61,549 bases of DNA from an uncultured Candidatus Saccharibacteria bacterium. Its GTDB lineage: Bacteria > Patescibacteriota > Saccharimonadia > Saccharimonadales > Saccharimonadaceae. The notes under the pieces are model-generated. The model was given only the letters and a program-made list of their open reading frames with translations, ran no database searches and was not told the origin of the DNA. Where the stretch lies: contig CANENS010000007.1 in the NCBI GenBank assembly GCA_947428935.1, positions 1-61,549 of the forward strand. The letters run 5' to 3'. A program made the position numbers and the translations under genes. This document shows positions 43,158-52,063 of the stretch, in pieces (the stretch's first letter is position 1; every line of letters starts with the position of its first letter).

Positions 43158-44177
43158 ATGTACAGCAATGACGGAGGTGAAGGCTTTGGGCAGATCACGC
43201 GGCGGGTGCGAGCTTGTGACTATTTGACAGTTGCGCAACTTTTTTTGCAAAAAAATTTTCTACTAGAGGAAGATTTAAGCTTTGATGACATCAAGCCGCG
43301 TCTTCTGGGGCATTGGGGGACCTGTCATGGTATTAATGTTGCATATGCTAATCTGAAATATTATTTTGGCCATCGGCGTACGGCGACTGGTGTCAAGGAC
43401 TACAGCGCTGATATCTTCGCTGATAATCCGAATTATACTTTCGTCTTGGGTCCGGGGCACGGCTTTCCAGCTTTGCAGGCTAATCTTTTTATCGACGGGG
43501 AATTGTATAAAGTTGATCCTGAGGCTACGCGCGACGAAGCTGGAATCGCTTATCTCTGTCGGAATTTTTCTTGGCCAGGTGGTTTTCCGTCGCACGCCAG
43601 CCCTTACACTCCGCACGTGATTTGCGAAGGTGGCGAGCTTGGTTATGCGCTCGGCGCGGCTTATGGTTTTGCCTTGGGGCATCCGGAGCAGACAGTTGCG
43701 GTTTTGATTGGCGACGGAGAATTAGAGACCGCCACCGCGCTCGATTCGCTCAACCTAGTGAAATTAGTCGGTGATCATACTGTTAATGGTAAAGTCTTGC
43801 CGATTTTGCACTTGAATGGTTATAAGATTTCGGGGCCGACTCTTTATGGACGGAAGTCGGAGCGCGAGCTACACGAACTGCTGCGCGGCTTTGGCTATAT
43901 GCCGATCGAAATCGAGGATGGCGAGCCGCCCACTTTCCAGGAGGCCTTACGACGTTCAGCAAATTTTGAGTATCCGTTTTTGATTTTGCGTACTGAGAAA
44001 GGCGCAACCGGTCCGCAGACGGTACACGAGCGGAAGGTGGCGGGGAACTACTTGGCGCACCAGATTCCGCTATTGGAGGCAAAGAGTGATCCGGAAGAGC
44101 TTAAAATACTTCAATCCTGGCTAAAGAGTTATCGTTTTGGTGAGTTGTATGATCAGCAGAAAGGATTTTTGCTGTGA
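43158..44177 (+). CDS. Phosphoketolase, N-terminal half (split gene)
   Basis: 339 residues from ATG 43158 (TATAAT 43146-43151, 6 bases before: leaderless). Matches the XFP phosphoketolase N-terminal part: IKPRLLGHWGTCHGINVAYA, FVLGPGHGFPALQANLF, NFSWPGGFPSHASPYTP, EGGELGYALGAAYG, then the thiamine-diphosphate motif GDGELETATALDSL...LHLNGYKISGPT. The protein ends at a TGA where the usual ~800-residue enzyme continues. The C-terminal part is the next gene, 24 bases on. Cleaves xylulose-5-P or fructose-6-P to acetyl phosphate. Confidence 0.9.
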   Translation: MYSNDGGEGFGQITRRVRACDYLTVAQLFLQKNFLLEEDLSFDDIKPRLLGHWGTCHGINVAYANLKYYFGHRRTATGVKDYSADIFADNPNYTFVLGPGHGFPALQANLFIDGELYKVDPEATRDEAGIAYLCRNFSWPGGFPSHASPYTPHVICEGGELGYALGAAYGFALGHPEQTVAVLIGDGELETATALDSLNLVKLVGDHTVNGKVLPILHLNGYKISGPTLYGRKSERELHELLRGFGYMPIEIEDGEPPTFQEALRRSANFEYPFLILRTEKGATGPQTVHERKVAGNYLAHQIPLLEAKSDPEELKILQSWLKSYRFGELYDQQKGFLL

Positions 44178-44201
44178 GGGAAATAATGGGAAAGGGGCAG
44201 A

Positions 44202-45383
44202 ATGATTGATGTAGTAGATGAACCAGGAGTGGAAAAGTTTTCGCCAGCGCGTGCAATTGGTGCCGCTATGGCGGACTATATGTCGAAGCACCGCGATTTT
44301 TATTTATTTTCTCCGGATGAGACTACCAGTAATAAGCTCGATGCGGTTTATGAAGTTTCCAGCCGGGCTTGGAGCCTGGCGCAGGAAAAATGGGATTTAC
44401 CAGAAGCTGTGGACGGACAGATCGTGGAGATGCTATCGGAAAATACTTTGTTTGCTTGTATGGTTGGTCATCTTATGCAGGGCGAACCAGCCGCAATGAC
44501 CAGCTACGAAGCCTTTTTCCCGATTATTACTTCGCAAATTTTGCAGCATATCAAGTTTTTGAATCAATGTGCGGAAGCGGATTGGCGCCCGGATTATCCA
44601 GCGGCGAATTTACTATCAACTAGTACATGTTGGCGTCAGGATCATAATGGCTATACTCACCAATCGCCCGCTTTGATCTCAACTTTGCTCGGTGTGCCGG
44701 GCGCGAGGGTGAATTGTCTCTTTCCGGTTGATGATGTGGCGGCAGAAGCGGCTTTTATCTATAGTCTGGATTCGAAAAACGTAGTCAATTTAATCACTTT
44801 TAACAAAACCGAGCAGCCCCGTTGGTTGGATTCGCATGCTGCGGATGCGCAGTTTAGCGCGGGCGGCGCTAGCGAATTTGAATTCTTGTCTGATGATGGT
44901 GAGCCCGATTATGTTTTAGTGGGCGCAGGAGACATTGTGACGTCGGAAGCTAGCGCCGCCCTGCGCCTGCTTCGAGCCGACTTGCCCGATAAAAAATTTC
45001 GTTTCGTCAATATTTCGGCCCTTTCCTATAATGCGATCGGTCCCGTACATCGTCGGCTCGAGCAGGATGAATTCAGTCGGCTGTTTACAGTCGACCGTCC
45101 GTTGATTGTGAATTTTCATGGTTATCCAGGAGCCTTGACCCAGATTCTACGCCGTTATACTAATCGCCGCCACGTGCATATCCACGGTTTCCGCGAACGT
45201 GGTAGCACTACCACGCCATTTCAAATGTTGAGCGTTAATCATGCTTCGCGTTATCATCTTGCACTCGATGTGGCTCGCCTTGAAAAGCGCTCGGATTTAG
45301 TAAAAAAGTATCAGGAAAAATTGCAGAGCTACGCCGATTATGCTCACGAGCACGGCGTCGACCCACCCGAATTAGAAGATTAG
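44202..45383 (+). CDS. Phosphoketolase, C-terminal half (split gene)
   Basis: 393 residues with YLFSPDETTSNKL, VEMLSENTLFACMVGHLMQGEPAAMTSYEAFFPII, STSTCWRQDHNGYTHQSPAL and VNFHGYPGALTQILRRYTNRRHVHIHGFRERGSTTTPFQ, all middle/C-terminal phosphoketolase motifs. Own Shine-Dalgarno AAAGGGG. Together the halves make ~730 residues, near the normal length, so the split costs little sequence. Both are needed for the active site at the interface, so they should assemble as a complex. Confidence 0.9.
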   Translation: MIDVVDEPGVEKFSPARAIGAAMADYMSKHRDFYLFSPDETTSNKLDAVYEVSSRAWSLAQEKWDLPEAVDGQIVEMLSENTLFACMVGHLMQGEPAAMTSYEAFFPIITSQILQHIKFLNQCAEADWRPDYPAANLLSTSTCWRQDHNGYTHQSPALISTLLGVPGARVNCLFPVDDVAAEAAFIYSLDSKNVVNLITFNKTEQPRWLDSHAADAQFSAGGASEFEFLSDDGEPDYVLVGAGDIVTSEASAALRLLRADLPDKKFRFVNISALSYNAIGPVHRRLEQDEFSRLFTVDRPLIVNFHGYPGALTQILRRYTNRRHVHIHGFRERGSTTTPFQMLSVNHASRYHLALDVARLEKRSDLVKKYQEKLQSYADYAHEHGVDPPELED

Positions 45384-45456
45384 GCATGCCGGAAGTTTGA
45401 AGCACAAAGATCTTCCATAAACATAATCCTTATTATATTTATGTCTGAATAGTTAA
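45384..45456 (+). other. Spacer after phosphoketolase
   Basis: Short AT-rich stretch leading into the repeat array. No terminator hairpin recognised. Confidence 0.3.
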
Positions 45457-45752
45457 AGTTTTACTTCGATCGCCAAAAAAGCATGCTTTCGTATTAAAGA
45501 AGTTTGCTCTCGCTTTAGAAAAGTATACTTTTGTAATGAAAAAGTATACTAAAATATATTTTCGTAATTCACCTCTGGGAAAACCAGCCAAAATCACTAG
45601 AAAATAAGTTTACTCAAGACTAGAGCAAGTATACTCAAACTATTACAAAGTTTACTCACGGAGATTAAAAATATACTCCCCGAGTTTGGAATCTTAGCTC
45701 GGGTCAAATAGGGTATACTTTTGTATTTTTGAACGTAGACTAAATTCGATAA
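45457..45752. repeat. 21-bp phased repeat array (core AAGTWTACT)
   Basis: Core copies start at 45479, 45500, 45521, 45542, 45606, 45627, 45648, 45669 and 45711, i.e. every 21 bases (one step carries an extra base), with degenerate units at 45457, 45690 and 45732 filling the grid. Best copies are AAGTATACT (45521, 45542, 45627) and AAGTTTACT (45606, 45648). The array fills the gap between two convergent genes. Twenty-one bases are two helical turns, so sites face one side, as in iterons or cooperative operators. It is not a CRISPR. In one plus frame a heptapeptide rhythm VYSxxxx appears but stops break it. Confidence 0.75.
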
Positions 45753-45753
45753 A

Positions 45754-46563
45754 CTATTTGCGTCGAGCTTGACTTGGCGTCCGCTCGCTGGTAACCCGCT
45801 TGCGGATATTCGTTACCCTAGGCTTCCGGGCGATTTGGTTTCTTTGAGTCCTTTGTGTGTTATCGCTACTGCGAGCATTAACTAACTTTGCAAACATCAT
45901 AGTACCGGAAGCGCTTTGATTGAGCCGCAAAAATTCAACCTCGACTTCTTCTCCAATCCTTTTGTCAGCTTTGTCGACTACTACCAAAGTACCGTCCTTC
46001 AAATAGGCAATTGCTTGGTTTGGTCCACTGCCAGCAGATAATAATTTTACTTTTGCGCGTTCGCCCGGCAGGAATTCGTTCTTTAGTGCCAATGCTAGCT
46101 CGTTTAAGCTTAAGACGTCGATGTGCTCAGTCGCTGCTAATTTTTTCAGATTAAAATCGTTGCTCAAAATCATACCGCTGTTCAGCTTAGCTAATTCCAA
46201 GAGCCGATTATCGACCGGCGTATGATCCAGCGGATCATCAATGATTGACAAATCAAAAAAGACCACCCGCTCCAACTCGCGCACCGCATCTAGGCCGGCT
46301 CGCGCACGAACTCGTTTTTCGTGGTCTTTGCCGTCCGCTAAAAGCTGCAGCTCGCCAGTCACACTACGCGGAATAATTAAATCACCGCTCAAAAAACCGG
46401 TCTGCGCCACCGCCAACAGTCGCGGATCCATCAAAGCGGAAGTGTCAATATAAATTCTGCGTTTTTGGTTCGAACTAATTAAAGGCTTTTGACTACTTTT
46501 AACAAACAGGATGGTCGTTTCGACAAAAATTAATAGAACAATTACCAGGATAGCTATTGTCAT
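45754..46563 (-). CDS. PIN-TRAM domain protein (YacL-like)
   Basis: 269 residues. One N-terminal TM (2-21), PIN nuclease domain (IYIDTSALMDPRLLAV D-x-S, VTGELQLLAD E, DNRLLELAK D, ILSNDFNL D) and a TRAM domain (~195-250: GTLVVVDKADKRIGEEVEVEFLR). Basic tail (RKPRVTNIRKRVTSERTPSQARRK). RNA cleavage/binding role inferred. TATAAT (46575-46570) ends 6 bases before the ATG: leaderless. Confidence 0.88.
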   Translation of the reverse strand: MTIAILVIVLLIFVETTILFVKSSQKPLISSNQKRRIYIDTSALMDPRLLAVAQTGFLSGDLIIPRSVTGELQLLADGKDHEKRVRARAGLDAVRELERVVFFDLSIIDDPLDHTPVDNRLLELAKLNSGMILSNDFNLKKLAATEHIDVLSLNELALALKNEFLPGERAKVKLLSAGSGPNQAIAYLKDGTLVVVDKADKRIGEEVEVEFLRLNQSASGTMMFAKLVNARSSDNTQRTQRNQIARKPRVTNIRKRVTSERTPSQARRK

Positions 46564-46633
46564 GTTCCTATTATACCATACTTTTACTATTTCGAGGTAA
46601 AGAAGCCAGCTAATTTTTAGCCTATAATATATT

Positions 46634-46662
46634 CAAAAACCCCCGAAACTGGGGGCTTAATT
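46634..46662 (-). terminator. Terminator of the PBP gene
   Basis: On the minus strand CCCCC-AGTTT-CGGGGG forms a stem followed by TTTTTGAAT. Lies 10-40 bases after the stop. Confidence 0.8.
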
Positions 46663-46672
46663 TTGTAGATTA

Positions 46673-49480
46673 TTATTCTGGCGCTGAGGGTGGCTCGGAG
46701 CTCGAACCGCGATTAACGCGATAGCTAGCGCTATTGGTCAAGCCACCGGCATCCGTCACTGTGACAGTAACCGTCGTACCATCGGCCAAATTAGTCGTAT
46801 CGTAGCGCAGGGAATTACCGCTAATCGAACCGCTGTCGACTACGGCGCCACCAGCTGTAATTTCATACGACACGAGATCGTAGGTGCCTTTCGAGAAGGA
46901 AATATCGATATAGGACACGGTGTTGCCGCTAATGTCGGTGTGGTTGAATCCGTTCACTCCGACGGTCGGGCGAGTGAACTCGCAGGTATCAAACTGGTCG
47001 TAGTTATAAGGCGATGGGGTGCTGACAGTGGTCTCGCCCGTAGTAGTGTCCGTGACATGCGTAACTGTAATCATTACGCGCTGGCTTTCTGGCGTACATT
47101 CAGCTGCCCGCAAGTGATTAATCTTGTTAAAGGCGATATTTTCGGTTTTATAAGTTTTAGTGTCTTTCTTGGTTTCGGTTTGCTTCTTACCTTTACCGTA
47201 CCAGCTCGGCCAGATGTCGGTGCGACCGTTGACGCTCAAAGTCTGAATACCATCGGGCTTGTTCGGCTTGTCTTCGGTATGCCACTTGCCTTCGTTAGCA
47301 TATAGATCTTTATGTACAGCTTCCATGTAATTCGCCATGACCCGGCGCACGACATTGTTGGAACTAGAAGAGAGGCCGGCGCCATCATGGTTGCCGTTCC
47401 AAACTACGGTTGCAATCGCGGTCGAAAAGCTTGCCATCCAAGAGTCCTTGGTGACCGAACTATTGCTGGTAGTGGTAGTACCAGTCTTTGAGCCGGTCCA
47501 AACTCCAGGAATCACAAAGCCATAATCTCGCGCCGTCGTGCCGAAGACTCGCTGACGAGCCGCTGGATCACTCAAAATGTCCGCCAGCTCATATGCTACC
47601 TCTTCGTCAATCACTTGGTCGCCGTCATTATCCTGCCATGCTTCGACCACCTTGCCATTTTGATCCTTTACTTCTAGTACATAGGTCAATTCTTTGTAAA
47701 CCCCACCGCGCGCAATCGAAGCATAAGCATTGGCATGCTCATCCGCTCGGACTGTGCAACCACTACCGATCGCCATAGAAAGCCCAGCGCTCGCATTGTC
47801 AGCACAGTAGGATTTATCGCCTAGACCGTGCGCGATTTCCAGCGCTTCCGGAATACCAGCAATCGAAAGAGCTTTGACCGCACCAATGTTGAGTGAGTTA
47901 CCTAATGATTCGCGCGCGGTCACGTTACCGTAGAATTGTCCGGTGAAGTTGCGCAGTGCGCATGAGCCAACATAACCAGCGCAATAGAGCGAATCGATGT
48001 TTTCGTCGCGCAGAATCGAGCCTGGACCATAAACCGTGTCTCCGCGCAGGGAGAATAAGGCGGAATAGTCCAAAATCGGCTTAATTGTGGAGCCAGGCTC
48101 TAGGTTCGCTACCGCAGCATTTACTTCGCCGTAAACCGGCGCATTCCAGTCTACCGATCCAACCATAGCAATCACTTGCCCAGTATCAACATCGACCGAA
48201 GCCAGAGCAATATTATCGCTGCGGTTGGTTGAATACATTAGTTGCGCGCCTGCCGTCACCGCATTCTCGGCCATCTCTTGAGCCCGCAGATCAATAGTTG
48301 TCTTGATAGTGTATCCGCCCGAACGCAGCATTTGGATGCCATATTTTTCTTCCAAGCGATCGCGCACTTCCATCACGAAATGCGGTGCTTTCAAGTTTTC
48401 GTACTGGTTTGACTCTGGCAAAATTTGGTCGAGAATTGCCACCTCTTTGGCCGCCTGCGACTCTTCGTTGCTAATATAGCCCATTTCCACCATATCGTTC
48501 AAGACTTTGTGTTGACGTTCAATCAGTGCTTCATGTCCAGCTTCATTATAAGGGTTCAAAATTGCTGGATTATTTGGCACAGCTGCGAGCAGCGCCGACT
48601 CCGCCAGTGTCAACTCCTTCGCTGATTTCCCGAAATAAGTTTGTGCCGCACTCTCAATCCCGTTGCGACGACCACCATAAGGCGACTCATTGAGATACAT
48701 GGCGATAATCTGCTCTTTACTATACATTTTCTCGAGCTCAATCGACAGAATGAGCTCCTTGATTTTGCGGGTAATACCACCACGGTTAGCCGAAGCCGCT
48801 TCATCAGAGAAGTAAATTTGTTTAATTAACTGCTGAGTTAAAGTCGAGCCACCCTGCACGCCCTTTCCAGTCACCGTTGAAATCACCGCGCGAATTAAAG
48901 CGCCAAAGTCCACGCCCGGATGGTTATAAAAATTCTTATCCTCAATCGCTACCGTCGCCTGACGAATGTAGGTCGACATTTCGTCTTCTTCAACCACTAA
49001 ACGATAATTAGCGCTACCAGTATCCTCCCAGAGCAATTCTCCATTACGATCATAATAACGATTCACGGTTTCTTCAATGGTTAGATCATTGAGCTGAATA
49101 TCTTTCAACTGATTTTTGTAGTAAACAAACAGCGCTCCAAGACCAATAATCCCCAGCAAAAAACAAGCCGCAAAAAACTTACCAATCCGCTTCAGACCAG
49201 CCTTAGAAAACCAAAAGGCTCGAATTCGCTCCCAACGGAAATGCGCCAAAAACCTCTTCCACGGATCTTTCGGCAGCGGCCGTAGCTCCTTGCCAGGCTT
49301 TTTGCTACTTTTGTTAGTTTTGCTAGCACTCGAAGACTGCGACGGTTGCGATCTTTGCCCAGCCGCAGAATTAACCTTTTTCGCTAGTTTATCCTTTTGT
49401 TGCTTCATCAGGCTGGAGTAAACGCCTATGTTGCCCCGCCTGGCCGGCTTTTTGCCGGAACCACTCGCAGTTTGTACCAT
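46673..49480 (-). CDS. Class A penicillin-binding protein (GT51 + transpeptidase)
   Basis: 935 residues. Basic cytoplasmic head (1-95), TM (~98-122), GT51 glycosyltransferase with EDKNFYNHPGVDF, GGSTLTQQLIKQIYF and ELILSIELEKMYSKEQIIAMYLNESPYG; transpeptidase with EPGSTIKPILDYS (S-x-x-K), SLN (GNSLNIGA) and SKTGTT (K-T-G). The C-terminal ~170 residues hold an Ig-like domain (VSYDISFSKGTYDLVSYEITAGGAVVDSG type) and Ser-rich end. Polymerises and crosslinks peptidoglycan. TATAAT (49492-49487) ends 6 bases before the ATG: leaderless. Confidence 0.95.
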   Translation of the reverse strand: MVQTASGSGKKPARRGNIGVYSSLMKQQKDKLAKKVNSAAGQRSQPSQSSSASKTNKSSKKPGKELRPLPKDPWKRFLAHFRWERIRAFWFSKAGLKRIGKFFAACFLLGIIGLGALFVYYKNQLKDIQLNDLTIEETVNRYYDRNGELLWEDTGSANYRLVVEEDEMSTYIRQATVAIEDKNFYNHPGVDFGALIRAVISTVTGKGVQGGSTLTQQLIKQIYFSDEAASANRGGITRKIKELILSIELEKMYSKEQIIAMYLNESPYGGRRNGIESAAQTYFGKSAKELTLAESALLAAVPNNPAILNPYNEAGHEALIERQHKVLNDMVEMGYISNEESQAAKEVAILDQILPESNQYENLKAPHFVMEVRDRLEEKYGIQMLRSGGYTIKTTIDLRAQEMAENAVTAGAQLMYSTNRSDNIALASVDVDTGQVIAMVGSVDWNAPVYGEVNAAVANLEPGSTIKPILDYSALFSLRGDTVYGPGSILRDENIDSLYCAGYVGSCALRNFTGQFYGNVTARESLGNSLNIGAVKALSIAGIPEALEIAHGLGDKSYCADNASAGLSMAIGSGCTVRADEHANAYASIARGGVYKELTYVLEVKDQNGKVVEAWQDNDGDQVIDEEVAYELADILSDPAARQRVFGTTARDYGFVIPGVWTGSKTGTTTTSNSSVTKDSWMASFSTAIATVVWNGNHDGAGLSSSSNNVVRRVMANYMEAVHKDLYANEGKWHTEDKPNKPDGIQTLSVNGRTDIWPSWYGKGKKQTETKKDTKTYKTENIAFNKINHLRAAECTPESQRVMITVTHVTDTTTGETTVSTPSPYNYDQFDTCEFTRPTVGVNGFNHTDISGNTVSYIDISFSKGTYDLVSYEITAGGAVVDSGSISGNSLRYDTTNLADGTTVTVTVTDAGGLTNSASYRVNRGSSSEPPSAPE

Positions 49481-49492
49481 ATCCCTATTATA

Positions 49493-49903
49493 CTACATCT
49501 CTGCTAAATTCCCAGTCATTAATTTGGTAACCAGTCATTTTTAAGTCACTTTTTAGATTCGTATAGAAAAGCACGAAAAGTCTAAAAAACGGCGCCTATC
49601 TTAGTGTAAAATCGCAAATCTTAAAATTACATTAAGAAATCTTTGGGGCCCGTATTAATCTTAATAAAAGGCGAGTAATGTCTTGTATTTGAGACAACGC
49701 CGGATATTTTTACGGTTTTTAGTTGTATCTTCATAAAAAATTGGCTTTTTCGGCGAAAATAACATCAAAAAGCTTGACTTTTTTAGCAATCTGTGCTACA
49801 ATGATGTTGTAAGGTGAAGTGATGAACTTGCGCCAGGATTTTGAGGTCTTATGGTGTAAACCTTGGGACTTTAACGTGGTGCAAACTAGAAAGGGGGAAA
49901 ATC
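49493..49903 (+). other. Intergenic region with promoter of the 135-aa gene
   Basis: About 400 bases. A TTGACT-17-TGTGC-TACAAT promoter lies near 49779-49807, leaving a ~95-base leader with AAAGGGGG before the ATG at 49904. Otherwise AT-rich, no gene seen. Confidence 0.5.
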
Positions 49904-50311
49904 ATGAACTTCTGGGGGAACATGTTTGAATGGGGCGTGAGGATATTCGACGAAATGATGGACGATATGGCCGAAGATTCTAAAGAGGCTTTTGCTGACC
50001 ATTCCGCGAATCAAGACGGCGATCATTGCAATAAGTCTGGAGAGGAGCGAGAGGAACATAATTCTGGGAGGAATCGAAGTTGCGCGCGCGTAAACTCGTA
50101 TGTATCGGGCTCACATGTGCATGTCGATATTGATATCTCATTTGGTTCTAATATCAATATCGTCAAGTATTCTTCGTCAAATATGGAAACCAAACCGACC
50201 GACCGGTCGACCGAAACTAAAAAAGGAAGTAAGCCGAAAACCAAGAAAAGGAAGAAAAAACTGAGCCGGCTAAATCTACCAGACAATCTGCGCCCGAAGC
50301 AAAAGAAATGA
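49904..50311 (+). CDS. Charged hypothetical protein (135 aa)
   Basis: Start chosen at 49904 because AAAGGGGG lies 8 bases before it. Acidic helical N-terminus (FDEMMDDMAEDSKEAF), then His/Ser/Asn-rich, SHVHVDIDISFGSNINI (amphipathic strand), then a Lys-rich tail (KKGSKPKTKKRKKKLSR). Possibly nucleic-acid or membrane binding; not recognised. Stop overlaps the next start (ATGA). Confidence 0.55.
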   Translation: MNFWGNMFEWGVRIFDEMMDDMAEDSKEAFADHSANQDGDHCNKSGEEREEHNSGRNRSCARVNSYVSGSHVHVDIDISFGSNINIVKYSSSNMETKPTDRSTETKKGSKPKTKKRKKKLSRLNLPDNLRPKQKK

Positions 50312-50706
50312 AAATAAAAGCGGAATCTGGCTCCTGCGATAATTCAACCAAATTCCATGAACGGGCTCGAGGCATAACTACTCTCAATGACGGAGTCCGC
50401 GCTAACGCGGACAAATCTTATCCAGAATGGTTTCGTTCTTCCCATAGTGTCGACGTCGATAAACACACCCTGTATGCCGTGACTACGCATGTAGATTTTT
50501 GTTTGGCTATGGAAGAATCGAGCATAGATAATCTCGAATTTTTACCTGGGTCTTACAAACAGCATAAACTATACTGGGTATTGCGTTGCAAGTGTGATGC
50601 GGAGGGTCTTGAGTATAACAAACGTGACTTTCCATATACTCAAGCGGAGTATAGAGCGGCTATTAACGCTCTTAAAAAATTGCTGCGGGAGCACGGGATT
50701 GAGTGA
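50308..50706 (+). CDS. Hypothetical protein (132 aa)
   Basis: Coupled to the previous gene by an ATGA overlap. Mixed sequence with HSVDVDKHTLYAVTTHVDFCLAMEE and LYWVLRCKCDAEGLEYNKRDFPYTQAEYRAAINALKKLLREHG, the last part probably a helix. Not recognised. Followed by a strong hairpin shared with tyrS. Confidence 0.55.
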   Translation: MKIKAESGSCDNSTKFHERARGITTLNDGVRANADKSYPEWFRSSHSVDVDKHTLYAVTTHVDFCLAMEESSIDNLEFLPGSYKQHKLYWVLRCKCDAEGLEYNKRDFPYTQAEYRAAINALKKLLREHGIE

Positions 50707-50740
50707 ACCCGAAAGTTTTGATTGCTAGTTAGTACTAACT

Positions 50741-50764
50741 AGCCCTCCACTAAAGTGGAGGGCT
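50741..50764. terminator. Hairpin between convergent genes
   Basis: AGCCCTCCAC-TAAA-GTGGAGGGCT, a perfect 10-bp stem between the 132-aa gene and tyrS. The T-tract is weak on both sides, so termination efficiency is uncertain. Confidence 0.6.
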
Positions 50765-50785
50765 AAACTTATGCTTAAATGTCTC

Positions 50786-51997
50786 CTACATGACCACGGC
50801 GAATTTATTTTTGCCGCGTTTCAAGAGGGCGATTTGGTCGATCGGTTGGTCGTCTTTCACCTTGACCCCGTTCACGCTAATTGCTCCGGCAGCTGCCAAC
50901 TTGCGCGCCTCGCTTTTACTACTAGTCAACCCAGTTTTCACCAAGATGTCGAATAACTTTTCGCCAATTTGACCCTTTGCCAGATATTGTGCAAATTCGC
51001 TAATTTCGTCTCCGCTCAGCTGGTCGAGCTCTCCGGAAAATAGCCGATCGCTCAGTGCAATAATCGCCTCCGCGTTTTTAGCGCCATGCACTACTGTAGT
51101 TACGCCCTTTGCTAGAGCTTTCTGAGCCAATCTCATTTCTGGATGCTTAGCATGTTCGGCCAGAATGCCTTCAATTGTCGGCTTATCATAAAAAGTGTAA
51201 ACTTTTAGTAAGTTCTCGACTGCGCTATCTGGTTGATTAATCCAGAACTGGTAGAAATCAAAGATTGAAGTCTTCTCGCTTGAGAGCCAGATCGCATTGC
51301 CTTCCGATTTGCCGAATTTCCGCCCCGTCACTGGGTCAATAATCAACGGGGTAGACCAAGCGTCAGCCTTGGCGCCTTCGAGCCGCTTGATCAAATGGAT
51401 ACCACTGGCACAGTTTCCGAATTGGTCCGCACCACAAAGTTGTAAATCGATACCATATTCTCGATACAAATGTAAAAAATCGTAACCCTGGATCAAGGTA
51501 TAAGAAAATTCGGCGTAAGAGATCCCACCTCCGTCTTCACCAATGCGATTCTGTACAAACTGGCGATCAAGTAATTGGGTCATGGAAAAAACCTTGCCTA
51601 CTTCACGCAAGAAATCAAGGTAATTTATCTCCTTAAACCAATCATAATTATCCACCATCGTCAAATCATCGCTCTTGACGATGTTTTTCATCTGTTCGGC
51701 GATCTGCGCCTTATTGTACTCAATTTCCTCCAGCGATTTCAAATCACGCTCGCCGTTTTCCTTTGGATCGCCAATCTGCCCGGTAGCACCTCCAGCCAAA
51801 AGATATGGTTGATAACCATGCCGCACGAAGCAGGCGCACATCATGCCAGCGGCTAGGTTACCAATGGTTAGGGAATCGGCTGACGGATCGCAGCCCCAAT
51901 AGAACTTCTTGCTTGCCCGGTTATCCAATTCCGCCAAGTCGTTAATCGAGGTTTCGGCGTGAAAACCTCTCCAGATTAGTTCTTCTGATAATTTCAT
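50786..51997 (-). CDS. tyrS: Tyrosyl-tRNA synthetase
   Basis: 403 residues. Class I motifs: CDPSADSLTIGNLAAGM (HIGH-equivalent, here TIGN), GGATGQIGDP, QGYDFLHLYREYGIDLQLCGADQFGN, and KFGKSEGN (KMSKS). C-terminal S4 RNA-binding domain (SSKSEARKLAAAGAISVNGVKVKDD). Charges tRNA-Tyr. Two TGCTATAATA boxes lie in tandem upstream; the proximal one ends 7 bases before the ATG, so leaderless initiation is likely. Confidence 0.96.
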   Translation of the reverse strand: MKLSEELIWRGFHAETSINDLAELDNRASKKFYWGCDPSADSLTIGNLAAGMMCACFVRHGYQPYLLAGGATGQIGDPKENGERDLKSLEEIEYNKAQIAEQMKNIVKSDDLTMVDNYDWFKEINYLDFLREVGKVFSMTQLLDRQFVQNRIGEDGGGISYAEFSYTLIQGYDFLHLYREYGIDLQLCGADQFGNCASGIHLIKRLEGAKADAWSTPLIIDPVTGRKFGKSEGNAIWLSSEKTSIFDFYQFWINQPDSAVENLLKVYTFYDKPTIEGILAEHAKHPEMRLAQKALAKGVTTVVHGAKNAEAIIALSDRLFSGELDQLSGDEISEFAQYLAKGQIGEKLFDILVKTGLTSSKSEARKLAAAGAISVNGVKVKDDQPIDQIALLKRGKNKFAVVM

Positions 51998-52032
51998 AAT
52001 AGATATTATAGCATATTATAGCATAGCTCAGT

Positions 52033-52055
52033 AAAAAGCACCCCCGAAGGGGCGC
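52033..52055 (-). terminator. Terminator of the hydrolase-like gene
   Basis: On the minus strand GCGCCCC-TTC-GGGGGTGC stem followed by TTTTTAC. Confidence 0.8.
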
Positions 52056-52063
52056 AATTTGGG

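Noticed and set aside
45457-45752. CRISPR array
   Set aside because: Only ~9 bases are conserved per 21-base unit, with no separate repeat and spacer and no cas genes.
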